The position numbers and the translations under genes are program-made. From contig NZ_SRMB01000001.1 in NCBI RefSeq assembly GCF_004745645.1, positions 186,001-250,000 on the forward strand: a DNA stretch of 64,000 nucleotides, given 5' to 3'. The notes under the pieces were generated by a model. That model saw nothing but the letters and a program-made list of their open reading frames with translations. It was not told the DNA's origin and did no database searches. This DNA is from Hymenobacter metallicola. GTDB taxonomy: Bacteria > Bacteroidota > Bacteroidia > Cytophagales > Hymenobacteraceae. The first letter of the stretch is position 1. Each line of letters opens with the position of its first letter. Shown piece by piece: positions 41,570-51,460 of the stretch.

Positions 41570-44272
41570 CTACTCGTTGTCTTGGTCTTGACCCGATAGG
41601 CGGGTAACCCGGGAGGAACCCGACACCGACTTTTGCACCTTGTTGGGCGAGCCGGCGTACTCGACGCGGCTGGCCCCGCTCAGCTCGGCCCGCAGGCGGT
41701 CGGCTACTTTCAGCCGGGCCTTGCTCATGCCCGACATGTCGACGTCGGCAGTTTGGGTTGTCATGCGCAGGCCCTGTACCTGGCAGGCGCCCGAGCCCTC
41801 CACGTTCAGGTCGTTGGCGGTACCTACCAGGTTGGTTTTGCAGGCGCCGCTCATGTCCAGGTCGAGGCGGGGTACATTCACGTTCAGGGTGGCGTGGCTG
41901 GCCCCCGACTGCTGCACGCGCAGGGTTTCATCCCGGAAGCCGGCCACGTTGGCCTGGCAGGCCCCGGTCAGCGACAGGTCCGACAGGGTAGGCATCTGCA
42001 CCCGGATCAGGACGGGGCGGTTGTTGCGCAGGTTGCGGAAGAACGAGGAACTGGTGCGGTTGCGGATAACCAGCTCGTCGCCGTCGGTGTCTACCCGCAG
42101 GTTGTTCAGATCCCGCTCGTCGCCGGCGGCCTCAATCTTAAACTCGGAGCCCTGGCGAACAAACACGCGGTAGGCGCCGCTGGCCTGAATCGTGCGGAAA
42201 TTCTGCAGGTTGAAGCTGCGCCGCGAGGAGCCGTAGCGGCTGGGGTCGGAGGAGAAGCCTTTTTCGTCGATGTCGATGTCGATGCTGGGGTTGCCGTCCT
42301 CGTCATCGTCGGTGTTGACGCGGATGCGGTAGCTCTCGTCGCCCGTGTCCACGTTCAGCGTCGTGTCGGTGCTATCCGACTCCATATCCTCGTTCTCGCT
42401 GTCGTTCTGGTCTTCATCGTCGAAGGAGCCAAAGGTGTCCTGCAGGTCGTCGCCGCTGCAGTCGATGCACTCCAGCTGGTTGCCCCGCAGGCGGTAGCTG
42501 TGCTTCTGAGGATCTTTGGGGCGCTGGTCGTTCACAAAGTTTTCGTCATCGAGCATGTAGGCAAACTGCTCGCCGAGGCGGAACGTCTTGTTGCGGGGCA
42601 GGTGCACGAGCAGGTGCAGGTCCTGCCCCCGGAATTTAGCCCCCGAGCGGAAGCTGAAGTGGTCGTCGAAAACCAGGGATGTGTCGTTGCTCTGACGTAC
42701 GACATAGGCCACAGAGCTAACGGCCGTCTGTCGGGCTTCTTCCTCCGTGGCTCCGTTGGCCGAGAAGGTTTTATCGACCTGCAGCACGGCGCCGCTGTCG
42801 GCCGCGGCCAAGTCCACGCTCACCCACTGGTCGGAGGGACGGTCCAGCTTGCGGGCGTCGAGGTAGATGCTGGGCGCGGCCGAAAGAGCGGGGAAGCTCT
42901 GATTCTGCACGGCCTGGCCTTCCTCCTGAAAGTCGTGGCTGATGCGGGCAAAGGCAATGGACGAGCCCACCAGGCCCAGGAGCCAGAGGCCAAACATGGT
43001 CAGGTTGGCTGTGCGGCTCAAAATCGAGCGGCGCAGCAGCAGACCCAGGCCGGCCAGCATCATGGCCAGGGGCGGAATAGCCGTTACCAGGAAGAAGGCT
43101 AGAATGGCCCAGCCGGGGATGCCATTGAGCAGCACGTAGGCCGGCACATCACCGAGCACGAAGTTCTGGGTTTCGGGAATCAGGCCGACACCGATGAGCA
43201 GGGCAATGATGAGGGCCAGCAGGATGCCGAAGCCAATGACGGTCATCATCACGCCAATGAAGATGCGCAAGGCCGAGCCGATGAAGTTGAGCAGGGGCCG
43301 CACGTTACGGAAGAAGTTCTCCAGAAAGGTGCCCACGGGGCGGTTGTTGCCCGCCGCGTCGGCGTCGGCATCAAAGGAGTTGTTGCGCAGGTTGCTGTCG
43401 AGGCTGGAAAGCGTCAGCGTGTCGCCCCGCATCCGCATCCGGTCGGACACGGTTTTGGCCTCGGGCAGCAGAATCCAGAGCACGATGTAGAGCGGGATGG
43501 CAAAGCCGCCGGCGAAGACGAAGGCCACGAACAAGACCCGAATCAGCACCACATCCACCTTGAAGTAGGCCGACAGACCGGCCGATACCCCGCCGACTTT
43601 CCCGTTGTCGGTGTCGCGGTAGAGCTTTTTGAAGGTCGGGTCCTCGTCGGAGGAAGTCGCGTCGTATTTCTTAGGCAGGGCAATCCAGAGAATGATGTAG
43701 GCAATCAGGGAGAAGCCAGCCACGTTGCCGCCAAAGTCATTGTGGTGGTCATCGAAGGCAATGGGGGGGAAGATCAGCAGGCCCAGGAAAGCCAGCCGAA
43801 TCCAGAGCGGATTGACGGCGAAGTAGCGGGCAATACCGGCAGCGACGCCCGCAATCTTGCGGTTGGCCATGTCGCGGTACAGGCGCTTGGGCTCCGTGTC
43901 GGTGTCGGCACTAGCAGCGGCGGCCGCGGCGGCGTTGCCGGCTTTGGCGTAGTTGGTGTACACCTCGGGGCCGCCAGCCAGGGCTTCTTCCTCTTCCTCG
44001 GCGTCGTCGGCCGACTGGAAGTCGCTGACGCGGCCCATTTTGCCGACCATCTCCTGCACATCCTCCAGGGTGATGACCTGCTTGGTGGAGGACGTGCGAG
44101 CGGCGAATAGCTCGGCGATACGGCCCTCGATGTCGGCTACGATTTCCTCGTGTCCGCGGTAGCCGGAAAAGTGCGCCCTTACTTCCGCCAGGTAGCGGCT
44201 AAGTACGTCGTAGCCATCTTCTTCGATGTGGAAGATGAGGCCTTGGAGGTTGATGCTGATATTCTTTTTCAT
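41570..44272 (-). CDS. Membrane protein with two PspC domains and a DUF2807 (GIN) domain
   Basis: 900 residues. The N-terminal 85 residues (SINLQGLIFHIEEDGYDVLS) are a soluble helical domain common in Bacteroidota PspC proteins. Two PspC domains follow: KRLYRDMANRKIAGVAAGIARYF (near 135) and KKLYRDTDNGKVGGVSAGLS (near 220), each with a membrane segment. Further hydrophobic helices lie at about 325-460. From about 660 an outside part with acidic linkers ends in a DUF2807 beta-helix with repeated SGAC or SGAS turns (SLTGACQANVAG, SGASHATLNV, SGACKTNLVG). A possible envelope-stress sensor. It follows a PadR gene by 60 bases. ATG 44272 is chosen over an upstream TTG. Confidence 0.88.
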   Translation of the reverse strand: MKKNISINLQGLIFHIEEDGYDVLSRYLAEVRAHFSGYRGHEEIVADIEGRIAELFAARTSSTKQVITLEDVQEMVGKMGRVSDFQSADDAEEEEEALAGGPEVYTNYAKAGNAAAAAAASADTDTEPKRLYRDMANRKIAGVAAGIARYFAVNPLWIRLAFLGLLIFPPIAFDDHHNDFGGNVAGFSLIAYIILWIALPKKYDATSSDEDPTFKKLYRDTDNGKVGGVSAGLSAYFKVDVVLIRVLFVAFVFAGGFAIPLYIVLWILLPEAKTVSDRMRMRGDTLTLSSLDSNLRNNSFDADADAAGNNRPVGTFLENFFRNVRPLLNFIGSALRIFIGVMMTVIGFGILLALIIALLIGVGLIPETQNFVLGDVPAYVLLNGIPGWAILAFFLVTAIPPLAMMLAGLGLLLRRSILSRTANLTMFGLWLLGLVGSSIAFARISHDFQEEGQAVQNQSFPALSAAPSIYLDARKLDRPSDQWVSVDLAAADSGAVLQVDKTFSANGATEEEARQTAVSSVAYVVRQSNDTSLVFDDHFSFRSGAKFRGQDLHLLVHLPRNKTFRLGEQFAYMLDDENFVNDQRPKDPQKHSYRLRGNQLECIDCSGDDLQDTFGSFDDEDQNDSENEDMESDSTDTTLNVDTGDESYRIRVNTDDDEDGNPSIDIDIDEKGFSSDPSRYGSSRRSFNLQNFRTIQASGAYRVFVRQGSEFKIEAAGDERDLNNLRVDTDGDELVIRNRTSSSFFRNLRNNRPVLIRVQMPTLSDLSLTGACQANVAGFRDETLRVQQSGASHATLNVNVPRLDLDMSGACKTNLVGTANDLNVEGSGACQVQGLRMTTQTADVDMSGMSKARLKVADRLRAELSGASRVEYAGSPNKVQKSVSGSSRVTRLSGQDQDNE

Positions 44273-44332
44273 CTCAGTGCTGCAAATCAAGATTTCTCGA
44301 ATGGAGGAATGGTCCGGGCCAACTGGGTGCCG

Positions 44333-44692
44333 CTAGGGCGTTGGGGTTGCGGCGCCATTGAGGTGAGGCTTTTGGCGGATGATGCGGATCGAATCCTGCA
44401 CTTCCTCCCAGGTCAGGCGCAGTTGATGCAGGAATTCCTGCCCGTCCTGGGTGAGGGTGTAGTACTTGCGGGGCGGTCCGGAGGTGGACTCTTTCCAGGT
44501 ATAATCAAGCAAGCCGGCATTTTTGAGGCGCGTCAGCAGTGGATAGAGCGTGCCTTCCACTACAATCATGCGGGCGGAGGTGAGCTCCTCGAGCATGTCC
44601 GACGCATACACCTCGCCGCGGGCAATGATTTCCAGGATGCAGAACTCCAGGATGCCCTTCCGCATCTGCACTTGGGTGTTCTCTACTTTCAT
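44333..44692 (-). CDS. PadR family transcriptional regulator
   Basis: 119 residues. Winged helix of the PadR type: MRKGILEFCILEIIARGEVY, SDMLEELTSARMIVVEGTLYPLL (written across the recognition helix), RLKNAGLLDYTWKESTSGPPRKYYTLT, then a short C-terminal helix for dimerisation (FLHQLRLTWEEVQDSI). ATG 44692 is the family start; the frame is open upstream but passes through its own promoter. PadR genes of Bacteroidota often sit directly before PspC genes, as here, and probably control the pair. GTACT repeats around the promoter may be its operator. Confidence 0.93.
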   Translation of the reverse strand: MKVENTQVQMRKGILEFCILEIIARGEVYASDMLEELTSARMIVVEGTLYPLLTRLKNAGLLDYTWKESTSGPPRKYYTLTQDGQEFLHQLRLTWEEVQDSIRIIRQKPHLNGAATPTP

Positions 44693-44723
44693 GGGCTGTG
44701 GCAGAAATCGGTGAAGAATGAAA

Positions 44724-44754
44724 CAAAGATAATAGAAGGTACTATGCGACGCAA
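44724..44754 (-). promoter_or_regulatory. Promoter of the padR-pspC unit
   Basis: On the minus strand TTG (44754-44752), a 20-base spacer and TATCTTTG (44731-44724) match the Bacteroidota consensus exactly. It gives a leader of about 25 bases before ATG 44692. Confidence 0.7.
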
Positions 44755-44783
44755 GGTACTTGTCAAAATAATTTTTAGTACTA
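44738..44783. promoter_or_regulatory. Possible PadR operator: repeated GTACT elements
   Basis: GGTACT occurs at 44738-44743 and 44755-44760, and the palindrome TAGTACTA at 44776-44783. The first two overlap or flank the padR promoter elements. Autoregulation by PadR is inferred from this overlap. Confidence 0.35.
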
Positions 44784-45008
44784 GGTATTACATAGCTCTG
44801 GCTGAAACGAAAATCTTTTGCCAACCGCAATCCAAAGCACGGGCCAGGGGAGTAGATAGAGCTTGAAAAACAGCCTTTTTGCGGCTCTAAGGCCGATTTT
44901 AGACTTGCAAAGCTCGAGCGCACAGAAAGCCAAAACGCAACAGCGCACTATTAATAAGTATCTTGCGTTGCTGCTGCGAACTAAACCCGTTTCTATTCAT
45001 TCATCTCT

Positions 45009-46121
45009 ATGCTGCACTTCTCCCGCATAGCTCCCGCACTGCTCGGAGCTGGTCTGGGCCTGGGCCTGACCACCACGAGCCTGGCCCAATCCAAGGACCT
45101 GACTCCTAAGTACAGCAACGACTTTCTCAACATTGGGGTAGGGGGCCGGGCCCTGGGTATGGGCAACGTGCAGGTCAGCCTGGCCAGTGACGCCACGGCC
45201 GGCTACTGGAACCCGGCGGGGTTACTGAACCAGAAAACCAAGTACGACGGAGTGCTCATGCACTCGGAGCTGTTTTCGGGCATCGTCAAAAACGATTACG
45301 CGGCCTTTTCCATGCCCCTGGACGAGCAAAGTGCCATTGGGGCCAGCCTCATCCGCGTCGGCGTCGACGACATTGCCGACACCCGGGCCCTGGTAAACGA
45401 GTACGGCCAGATTTCCTACGACCGAATCACCTACTTCTCCGTGGCCGACTACGCCCTGCTCTTGTCGTACGCGCGCAAGATTGGCGCTATCGAGGGCCTG
45501 AAGCTGGCCGGTAACGGCAAGATTATCTACCGCAACGTGGGCAAGTTTGGCAATGCCTGGGGCTTTGGCATCGACGCCGGCGTGCAGTACGACCGGGGCG
45601 GCTGGCGCATGGGCCTGATGGCCCGCGACATTACCACCACGTTCAACGCCTGGTCGATCAACGCCGAGGAGTTCAAGGGCACGGCCAACAGCACCGACTC
45701 CATTCCCTCGAACAGCACCGAAATCACCCTGCCCCGCTTCATCCTGGGCGTAAGCCGCAGCGTGAAGCTCCCCGGCCAGCTCACGGCCCTGGCCGCCCTC
45801 GACCTGGAAATGACCACCGACGGCAAGCGCAACACCCTGCTGTCGAGCAACGCCGTGAGCGTGGACCCTAAAGCCGGGGTGGAGCTGGGCTACAAAGACC
45901 TGATTTTCCTGCGCGGCGGGGTGAGCAACTTTCAGAAGATCGACGCGGCCAAGTCATTTGACGGCAAAGGCGGCTGGCGCCCCCAGCCCAGCCTGGGAGT
46001 CGGGGTGGCCTTCAGCGGCCTGCGTCTGGACATGGCTCTGACGCGCCTGGCCATCGAGAAAGTAGGCGACCAGGGCTCGACCAATTCCGTTATCGTGTCG
46101 TTGGGCTACGGCTTTAAGTAA
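45009..46121 (+). CDS. PorV/PorQ-like outer-membrane protein (T9SS-associated)
   Basis: 370 residues. Signal peptide to about 27 (LTTTSLAQ). The mature start, SNDFLNIGVGGRALGMGNVQVSLASDA, with AGYWNPAGLL, is the hallmark of the PorV/PorQ branch of the FadL-like barrel family. The remainder alternates strands to a terminal SVIVSLGYGFK. PorV carries cargo from the T9SS translocon to the PorU sortase; PorQ partners PorZ. Here the gene stands directly upstream of two PorU2-like proteases, so it may be their dedicated partner rather than the main PorV. Confidence 0.85.
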   Translation: MLHFSRIAPALLGAGLGLGLTTTSLAQSKDLTPKYSNDFLNIGVGGRALGMGNVQVSLASDATAGYWNPAGLLNQKTKYDGVLMHSELFSGIVKNDYAAFSMPLDEQSAIGASLIRVGVDDIADTRALVNEYGQISYDRITYFSVADYALLLSYARKIGAIEGLKLAGNGKIIYRNVGKFGNAWGFGIDAGVQYDRGGWRMGLMARDITTTFNAWSINAEEFKGTANSTDSIPSNSTEITLPRFILGVSRSVKLPGQLTALAALDLEMTTDGKRNTLLSSNAVSVDPKAGVELGYKDLIFLRGGVSNFQKIDAAKSFDGKGGWRPQPSLGVGVAFSGLRLDMALTRLAIEKVGDQGSTNSVIVSLGYGFK

Positions 46122-46133
46122 CCTGAACTGAAC

Positions 46134-46172
46134 GGGCCGGCCCACTTTGGTGTTGGTCGGCCCGAGCTTCTT
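46134..46172 (+). terminator. Possible terminator after the PorV-like gene
   Basis: CGGGCCG (46134-46140) pairs with CGGCCCG (46159-46165) around an 18-base loop, followed by AGCTTCTTTT. Weak compared with the others in the window. Confidence 0.4.
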
Positions 46173-46192
46173 TTACCCGTGTACACGCGTAT

Positions 46193-49100
46193 ATGACACA
46201 CCCTTACCAACTCCAGAACATGCTGCGCTGGTTTACCTTTCTGCTGGGCGCTTTGCTCCTGGGCGGAAACATGGCGGTGGCGCAGTCGGGGCCGTATGGC
46301 AACGAGTGGATAGTGCCCAGCCAGCAGTACTACAAGATTAAGGTGAGCCGCGACGGAATCTACCGCCTCGACTACGCTTACCTGAGCCAGGCCGGCATCA
46401 GCGGGGTGAACCCCCAACGCTTCCAGCTCTGGCGCCGGGGCCAGGAAACGGCCATTTACGTGGGTGGCAACAACCCGACGGTGATGGACAACTCGACCTA
46501 CATCGAGTTCTACGGGCAGCGCAACGACGGAGCCCTGGACCGGGGCATGTATAAGAACCCCGCCGACCAGGCCCAGCGCCTCTACAGTCTCTATACCGAC
46601 ACGGCTTCCTACTTCCTGACCTGGTCGGCTACGGCCAACGGGCGCCGCATGGCCCAGCCCGCCGTGGGCCCGGTAGGCGGCGCGCACCCTTACTGGAGCA
46701 AGCCCGGCCTCAATATTATTGCCGAGCGCTACAACGACGTAGCCCTGAATTCCTTTGTATACCAGCCCTGGGCCGAAGCCGGGGAAGGCTTTTTGTCGAA
46801 GCACTGGGGCAAGGGGCGCGACAACTTCGGCAATGTGCAGCCCGGGGATGTTTACACCGTCGACTCCGTCGTCAGCCGGGCCGGAAGCGGGCCGCTGCCG
46901 GTGCTCGAAACCCTGGTGGTAGGCGCCAGTGCCACGCCCCACACCGTGAATCTGTACGTGCAGCCCGAAGGCACCACCCAGTGGCGGGTGTTCCGCACGT
47001 TTGTACTGCAGAATTTTGAGCAGCGCAAAATCGTGGAAACCCTGCAGCGCACCGACGTGAAAGCCAACGGGCAGGTACGCATGCTGATTGAAGTAGTAAC
47101 GGCCGCTACGCCCGGCAACGACAACAACTTTGTCAGCCTGGCTTATTTGAAAGTCACCTACCCGCAAACCGCGCGCTGGTTTGCCAACCGGCGCAGCATC
47201 AGCTTCCGCAACGACTCCACGCTGGGCTCCTCGGCGGCGTACTACACGCTCGACAGTATTCCGGCTACCGTGCGGGGCTTCGACGTGACGGACCCCTACA
47301 ACATCCAGCGCATCGAGGGCATTGCCGGCACCGGCCGCAAGCGCAGCTACGTGTTTCCGCAAGCCATAGCCGGCGCCCGGGCGCGCAATCTGTTTCTGGC
47401 CGACGTGGCCCAGGCCCTGGTTCCGCAGCCTGCCCAGCGCATCCGCTTCCGGTCCATTTCCCCGGCCGCGCACAACTTTCTTATCGTGAGCCACCAGGCC
47501 CTGATGAAGCCGGCCGGCGACACGCTCAACCCGGTGCGCGAATACGCCAAATACCGCGCTTCCACGGCCGGGGGGCGCTACGACACGCTCGTGGTGACGA
47601 CCGACCAGCTCTACAACCAGTTTCACTACGGGGAAAAGTCGGCCCTGGCCATCCGGCAGTTTGCCCAGTTTATGCTCACCAACAACCGGGCGAAATACCT
47701 GCTGCTGCTGGGCAAGGGGCTCATTACCGGGGAGGTCGGCAATGGCAACCTCTACCACCGCAAAGACCCCGTCGGGTTTTCGCCCACCGTTCGTGACCTG
47801 GTGCCCACTAGCACCCGCGGGGCCTCGGACGTGTTTTTCACCGCCGACTGGCACCGCGACGATTATGCGGCCCGCATGGCTACCGGCCGGATTTCGGCCC
47901 AGACGCCCCGGGAAGTGCTTGATTATCTGAACAAGCTCAAGGAACACGAGGAAATTATCAGTCTGCCCGATTCGCCCGACTTGGCCTGGCGCAAGAATGC
48001 CCTGCACCTGGGTGGGGGCGAGGATGCCTACCAGTTTACCCAGTTTGAGCAGTACCTGAACGAGTACAAGCGTCAGATTGAAAGCCCGCTGTTCGGGGGG
48101 CGCGTGGTGCGCACCATTTCCCGCACCGACCCGGGCCTGCCCGTGGATATCAACGTGAGCAAGGAATTGAACGAGGGCCTGGCCATCATCAACTACTTCG
48201 GCCACGGCTCCAATACCTACCTGGACCTGAACCTGGGCAACATCCGCACCGAGCCGGCCAAGGGCTACAACAACCGCCGCAAGTACCCGGTCATGTTCGT
48301 GAACGGCTGCGCGGCCGGCAACACTTACACCATCTACAACGCGCTGTATCCGGAAGACTGGCTGCTGGTGGCCAAAAAAGGCCTGATCGGCTTTATGTCG
48401 GAGTCCAGCTTCGGCTTCGAGTCAGAATTGCACATTCAGCAGAAGCAAACCTTCCAGCTGTTGCTCAACGACCCGCAGTGGTATGGCCGGCCGGTGGCCG
48501 AAATTCAGAACGAAACGGCCCGCCGCCTGCAAAACGGCGCCCTGAACAGTGACCTGGGCCACGCCCAGCTGATGAATACGACCTGGCACGCCGACCCGGC
48601 CCTGCGCCTGTATTCGCCTAACAAGCCTGATTACGCCTTCGGAGCCCCGGCCCTGACCATTGCCCCCGTGGGTACCCAGCCGGTGCGCGCCAACTCCCCG
48701 AGCTTCAAGCTGCTGGTACAGGTGCGCAACCCCGGCAAGGTAACCTACGACAAGCTGGATATTTCGGTGCGGCGCGCGTACGACAGCAACACCCAACCCG
48801 CCCGGCCCGATACGACCTACACCTTCACCGGCCTGCGGGAGGTGCTGCGCGATACGACCTACGTGCTGGTGCTGCGCAACACGGGCAACGTGTTTGGTAC
48901 CAACCAGTTTACCGTTACGCTCGACTACCGCAACCGCGTGGATGAGCTCAACGAAGCCAACAACCAGGCTACTACCAGCTTTGCCTTTATCAAGGAAGGC
49001 ATTACCCTGCTCAACCCGCCGGAGTTTGCCATTGTCTCGACGCCCAAGCCCCGGCTGGTAGGCCAAACCAACGACCCGGTCGGCCCTAAGCGCACCTTCC

Positions 49101-51370
49101 TGCTGGAAGTCGACACGACCCTAACCTTCAATAGCCGCTACGTGCAGCGCACCAGCATTCAGGCCCCGCTGCTGGCCGACTGGCGCCCGACCCTGCCCGT
49201 TATTGCCGGCCGCGACAGTGTGGTCTGGTACTGGCGCATGCGCTTCGAGACCAAGCTTACCCCTGAGGAAAACGACGAGTGGGTGGTCAGCTCGTTCCGC
49301 ATGATTCCGAACAGCCCCGGCGGCTGGTCGCAGAGCCACCACGGGCAGTTCCGGCGCGACGAGCTGCAGAACCTGACGGTGGCAGCGCCCTCGGGCAAGT
49401 GGAGTTTCAGTGATATTACCCAGAACCTGACCCTGCAAACCGCGGGTGGTGGCACGGGCTCCGATGTGACGTTTCAGACTTCCTACGGGCTACAGGTCGG
49501 CAACAGCCAGGTGTCGGTGCTGGGGTGCGGGGTGTCGTTCCCCAATATTCTGGTCAGCGTCTTCGACGGCAGCACCCTGAAGCCTTTGCGCAACGTGGCC
49601 GGCGCCTACGACTCCTGCGGCACGGCGCCCAACCGATTCTACCACTTTGCCGCTTCGGCCACCGACAACATCAACACGCCGGCCCGCCAGCAGCAGCTGC
49701 TCAGCCTGCTAACCAACATACCCCGCGGGGCCTACGTCACGGTGCTGTCGGTTAATAAAGTAAACTTCTCCTCTTTCCCCGCGCCGCTGAAAGCCGCTTT
49801 GGCCGCCCTCGGAGCTCAGAAAATAACTCAGCTTCAGGATGGGGACCCGTATGCCTTCATCGGGCAGAAGGGCCCCGGCGGGCAAGCCGCGCAGGAGCAA
49901 ACGGCTGACTTGAATAGCGCGGTACCCCGCCAGAACCAGGTCATTACGCTGACCGGTACCATCGGGACCAAGCAGGGCAGCGGCACACTGACCTCGACGC
50001 GGATTGGCCCGGCCCAGCAGTGGACCGCCGTGCACCATACCATTCGCACGGAAGCATCCGACAGCTACACCCTGCGCGTAGTCGGCATTGACACGCTGGG
50101 TGCCACCAAAGTGTGGTACCCGAATGTGACCAGCCGCAGCTTCTCCCTGGCGGGTATTTCGGCCAAGGAGTATCCGTACCTGCAGCTGGAGCTGGAGCTG
50201 CGCGACGAGCAGACCCGCACGGCCCCGCAAGTCGAGCAGCTGCTGGTGACGTATGTAGGCGTGCCCGAGGGCGTGGTGCGCCGCGACTCGGTGCTGGCCG
50301 CTCAGCCCGCTGCCTATGAGGCGGCCGGGCTGGCCAAGCAGGCCACCGAAACGGGCCAGGTGAAAGTGCCCGTCATCTTCCAGAATGTGGCAGGTCTGCC
50401 GTTTGGCACCCCGCTCACGGCCGTCTTCACCCTGCGCAGCGCCACGAAAGAAAGCACCCAGGAAATCGACCTTACCTCGCCCGGGACCAACGCGGCCGTG
50501 CGCTTTGAGGCGACCCTGAATGTGTTGGAGCTGTTTGGCGACATCACCGGCTCGGTCACGCTGAATGTAAACCGGCAAGGGCGCCGCTTGCCCGAGCTCT
50601 ACTACTTCAACAACGAGCTGACGCTGCCTACCTTCCGGGTGGAGGACCGCAGCGTACCGCCGGTGCTGGATGTGGCTTTCGACGGGCAGCACATTCTCAA
50701 CGGCGACATCGTCTCGCCCCGGCCCATTATCACCGTGCTGCTCACCGATGAGGACAAGCTGCGGCCCATTACCGACCGCACTGCGTTTTCCGTGGTATTG
50801 ACCAAGCAGAACGGGGCGGCCCAGCCCGTGAACCTGAACGGGGCCAACGTGCGCTTCCGCGCCGACCCGGCCAAGGGCACGGCCCAGCTCGAGTACGAGC
50901 CCGGGCTGAGCACCCCGCTCGAGGACGGCCACTACTCGCTGCAGGTGCAGGGCCGCGACGCCACCGGGCGCGCGGCCGGGGCCAGCAGCTACCAGGTCAG
51001 CTTCGAGGTCGTCAACGCGGCCAGCATCACGCATGTGTATCCCTATCCCAACCCCATCACCCACTCGGCCCAGTTCGTCTTCACCCTGACCGGCCAGCAG
51101 GTGCCGCGCAACCTGAAGATTCAGATTCTCACGCTCACGGGCAAGGTCGTGCGCCAGATCCTGCTCGAGGAGCTGGGCCCGGTGCGCATCGGCCACAACA
51201 TCAGTGCCTACCGCTGGGAGGGCACCGACGAGTACGGCCAGCGCCTGGCCAACGGCACGTATCTCTACCGGGTCGTGCTCGACCAGGGCGAGCAGAAGCT
51301 CGAGCACCGGGCCACCGCGGCCGACCAGGCCTTCAAGAATGGCTGGGGGAAGCTTGTACTGCTCCGCTAA
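46193..51370 (+). CDS. PorU2-like C25 (gingipain-family) protease, tandem copy 1
   Basis: 1725 residues. Signal peptide ending GNMAVAQ; the ATG at 46220 is an alternative start. After SGPYGNEWIVPSQQYYK comes a beta-rich prodomain-like part to about 430. Residues 460-760 form a peptidase C25 domain with the catalytic pair H671 (YFGHGSN) and C706 (FVNGCAAGN). A CARDB-like Ig part (about 830-930, RNRVDELNEANNQATTSF) and further beta domains follow. The C-terminus is FlgD-like (HVYPYPNPITHSAQFVF, RLANGTYLYRVV). The set fits 'PorU2' proteins, relatives of the T9SS sortase PorU. The final 409 codons are nearly the same DNA as in the next gene. Confidence 0.85.
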   Translation: MTHPYQLQNMLRWFTFLLGALLLGGNMAVAQSGPYGNEWIVPSQQYYKIKVSRDGIYRLDYAYLSQAGISGVNPQRFQLWRRGQETAIYVGGNNPTVMDNSTYIEFYGQRNDGALDRGMYKNPADQAQRLYSLYTDTASYFLTWSATANGRRMAQPAVGPVGGAHPYWSKPGLNIIAERYNDVALNSFVYQPWAEAGEGFLSKHWGKGRDNFGNVQPGDVYTVDSVVSRAGSGPLPVLETLVVGASATPHTVNLYVQPEGTTQWRVFRTFVLQNFEQRKIVETLQRTDVKANGQVRMLIEVVTAATPGNDNNFVSLAYLKVTYPQTARWFANRRSISFRNDSTLGSSAAYYTLDSIPATVRGFDVTDPYNIQRIEGIAGTGRKRSYVFPQAIAGARARNLFLADVAQALVPQPAQRIRFRSISPAAHNFLIVSHQALMKPAGDTLNPVREYAKYRASTAGGRYDTLVVTTDQLYNQFHYGEKSALAIRQFAQFMLTNNRAKYLLLLGKGLITGEVGNGNLYHRKDPVGFSPTVRDLVPTSTRGASDVFFTADWHRDDYAARMATGRISAQTPREVLDYLNKLKEHEEIISLPDSPDLAWRKNALHLGGGEDAYQFTQFEQYLNEYKRQIESPLFGGRVVRTISRTDPGLPVDINVSKELNEGLAIINYFGHGSNTYLDLNLGNIRTEPAKGYNNRRKYPVMFVNGCAAGNTYTIYNALYPEDWLLVAKKGLIGFMSESSFGFESELHIQQKQTFQLLLNDPQWYGRPVAEIQNETARRLQNGALNSDLGHAQLMNTTWHADPALRLYSPNKPDYAFGAPALTIAPVGTQPVRANSPSFKLLVQVRNPGKVTYDKLDISVRRAYDSNTQPARPDTTYTFTGLREVLRDTTYVLVLRNTGNVFGTNQFTVTLDYRNRVDELNEANNQATTSFAFIKEGITLLNPPEFAIVSTPKPRLVGQTNDPVGPKRTFLLEVDTTLTFNSRYVQRTSIQAPLLADWRPTLPVIAGRDSVVWYWRMRFETKLTPEENDEWVVSSFRMIPNSPGGWSQSHHGQFRRDELQNLTVAAPSGKWSFSDITQNLTLQTAGGGTGSDVTFQTSYGLQVGNSQVSVLGCGVSFPNILVSVFDGSTLKPLRNVAGAYDSCGTAPNRFYHFAASATDNINTPARQQQLLSLLTNIPRGAYVTVLSVNKVNFSSFPAPLKAALAALGAQKITQLQDGDPYAFIGQKGPGGQAAQEQTADLNSAVPRQNQVITLTGTIGTKQGSGTLTSTRIGPAQQWTAVHHTIRTEASDSYTLRVVGIDTLGATKVWYPNVTSRSFSLAGISAKEYPYLQLELELRDEQTRTAPQVEQLLVTYVGVPEGVVRRDSVLAAQPAAYEAAGLAKQATETGQVKVPVIFQNVAGLPFGTPLTAVFTLRSATKESTQEIDLTSPGTNAAVRFEATLNVLELFGDITGSVTLNVNRQGRRLPELYYFNNELTLPTFRVEDRSVPPVLDVAFDGQHILNGDIVSPRPIITVLLTDEDKLRPITDRTAFSVVLTKQNGAAQPVNLNGANVRFRADPAKGTAQLEYEPGLSTPLEDGHYSLQVQGRDATGRAAGASSYQVSFEVVNAASITHVYPYPNPITHSAQFVFTLTGQQVPRNLKIQILTLTGKVVRQILLEELGPVRIGHNISAYRWEGTDEYGQRLANGTYLYRVVLDQGEQKLEHRATAADQAFKNGWGKLVLLR
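46284..46437 (+). repeat. 5' shared tract of the two PorU2-like genes, copy 1
   Basis: This segment just after the signal peptide matches 51549-51702 with only a handful of differences over about 150 bases, while the sequences on both sides diverge. Confidence 0.75.
50144..51370 (+). repeat. 3' shared tract of the two PorU2-like genes, copy 1
   Basis: Aligned by eye with 55442-56668 (constant offset 5298, no gaps): seven base differences in 1227, all at silent third positions. Identity ends exactly at the stop codon; the sequences after it are unrelated. Confidence 0.92.
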
Positions 51371-51391
51371 CTTATCTGAGTTATAAATGCT

Positions 51392-51425
51392 AAAAACAGG
51401 CAGCCAAGTCCGGCTGCCTGTTTTT
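51392..51425 (+). terminator. Rho-independent terminator between the PorU2-like genes
   Basis: AAAACAGGCAGCC and GGCTGCCTGTTTT pair around a short loop, followed by T-rich sequence. The two proteases are therefore likely separate transcription units. Confidence 0.88.
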
Positions 51426-51460
51426 CTTTGTGGTACTATTGAGGCTTGCTTACAACGTAT

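Noticed and set aside
46106..48205. 699-codon open frame on the minus strand
   Set aside because: Antisense of the first PorU2-like gene, low-complexity His/Val/Gly-rich translation; no signal or domain.
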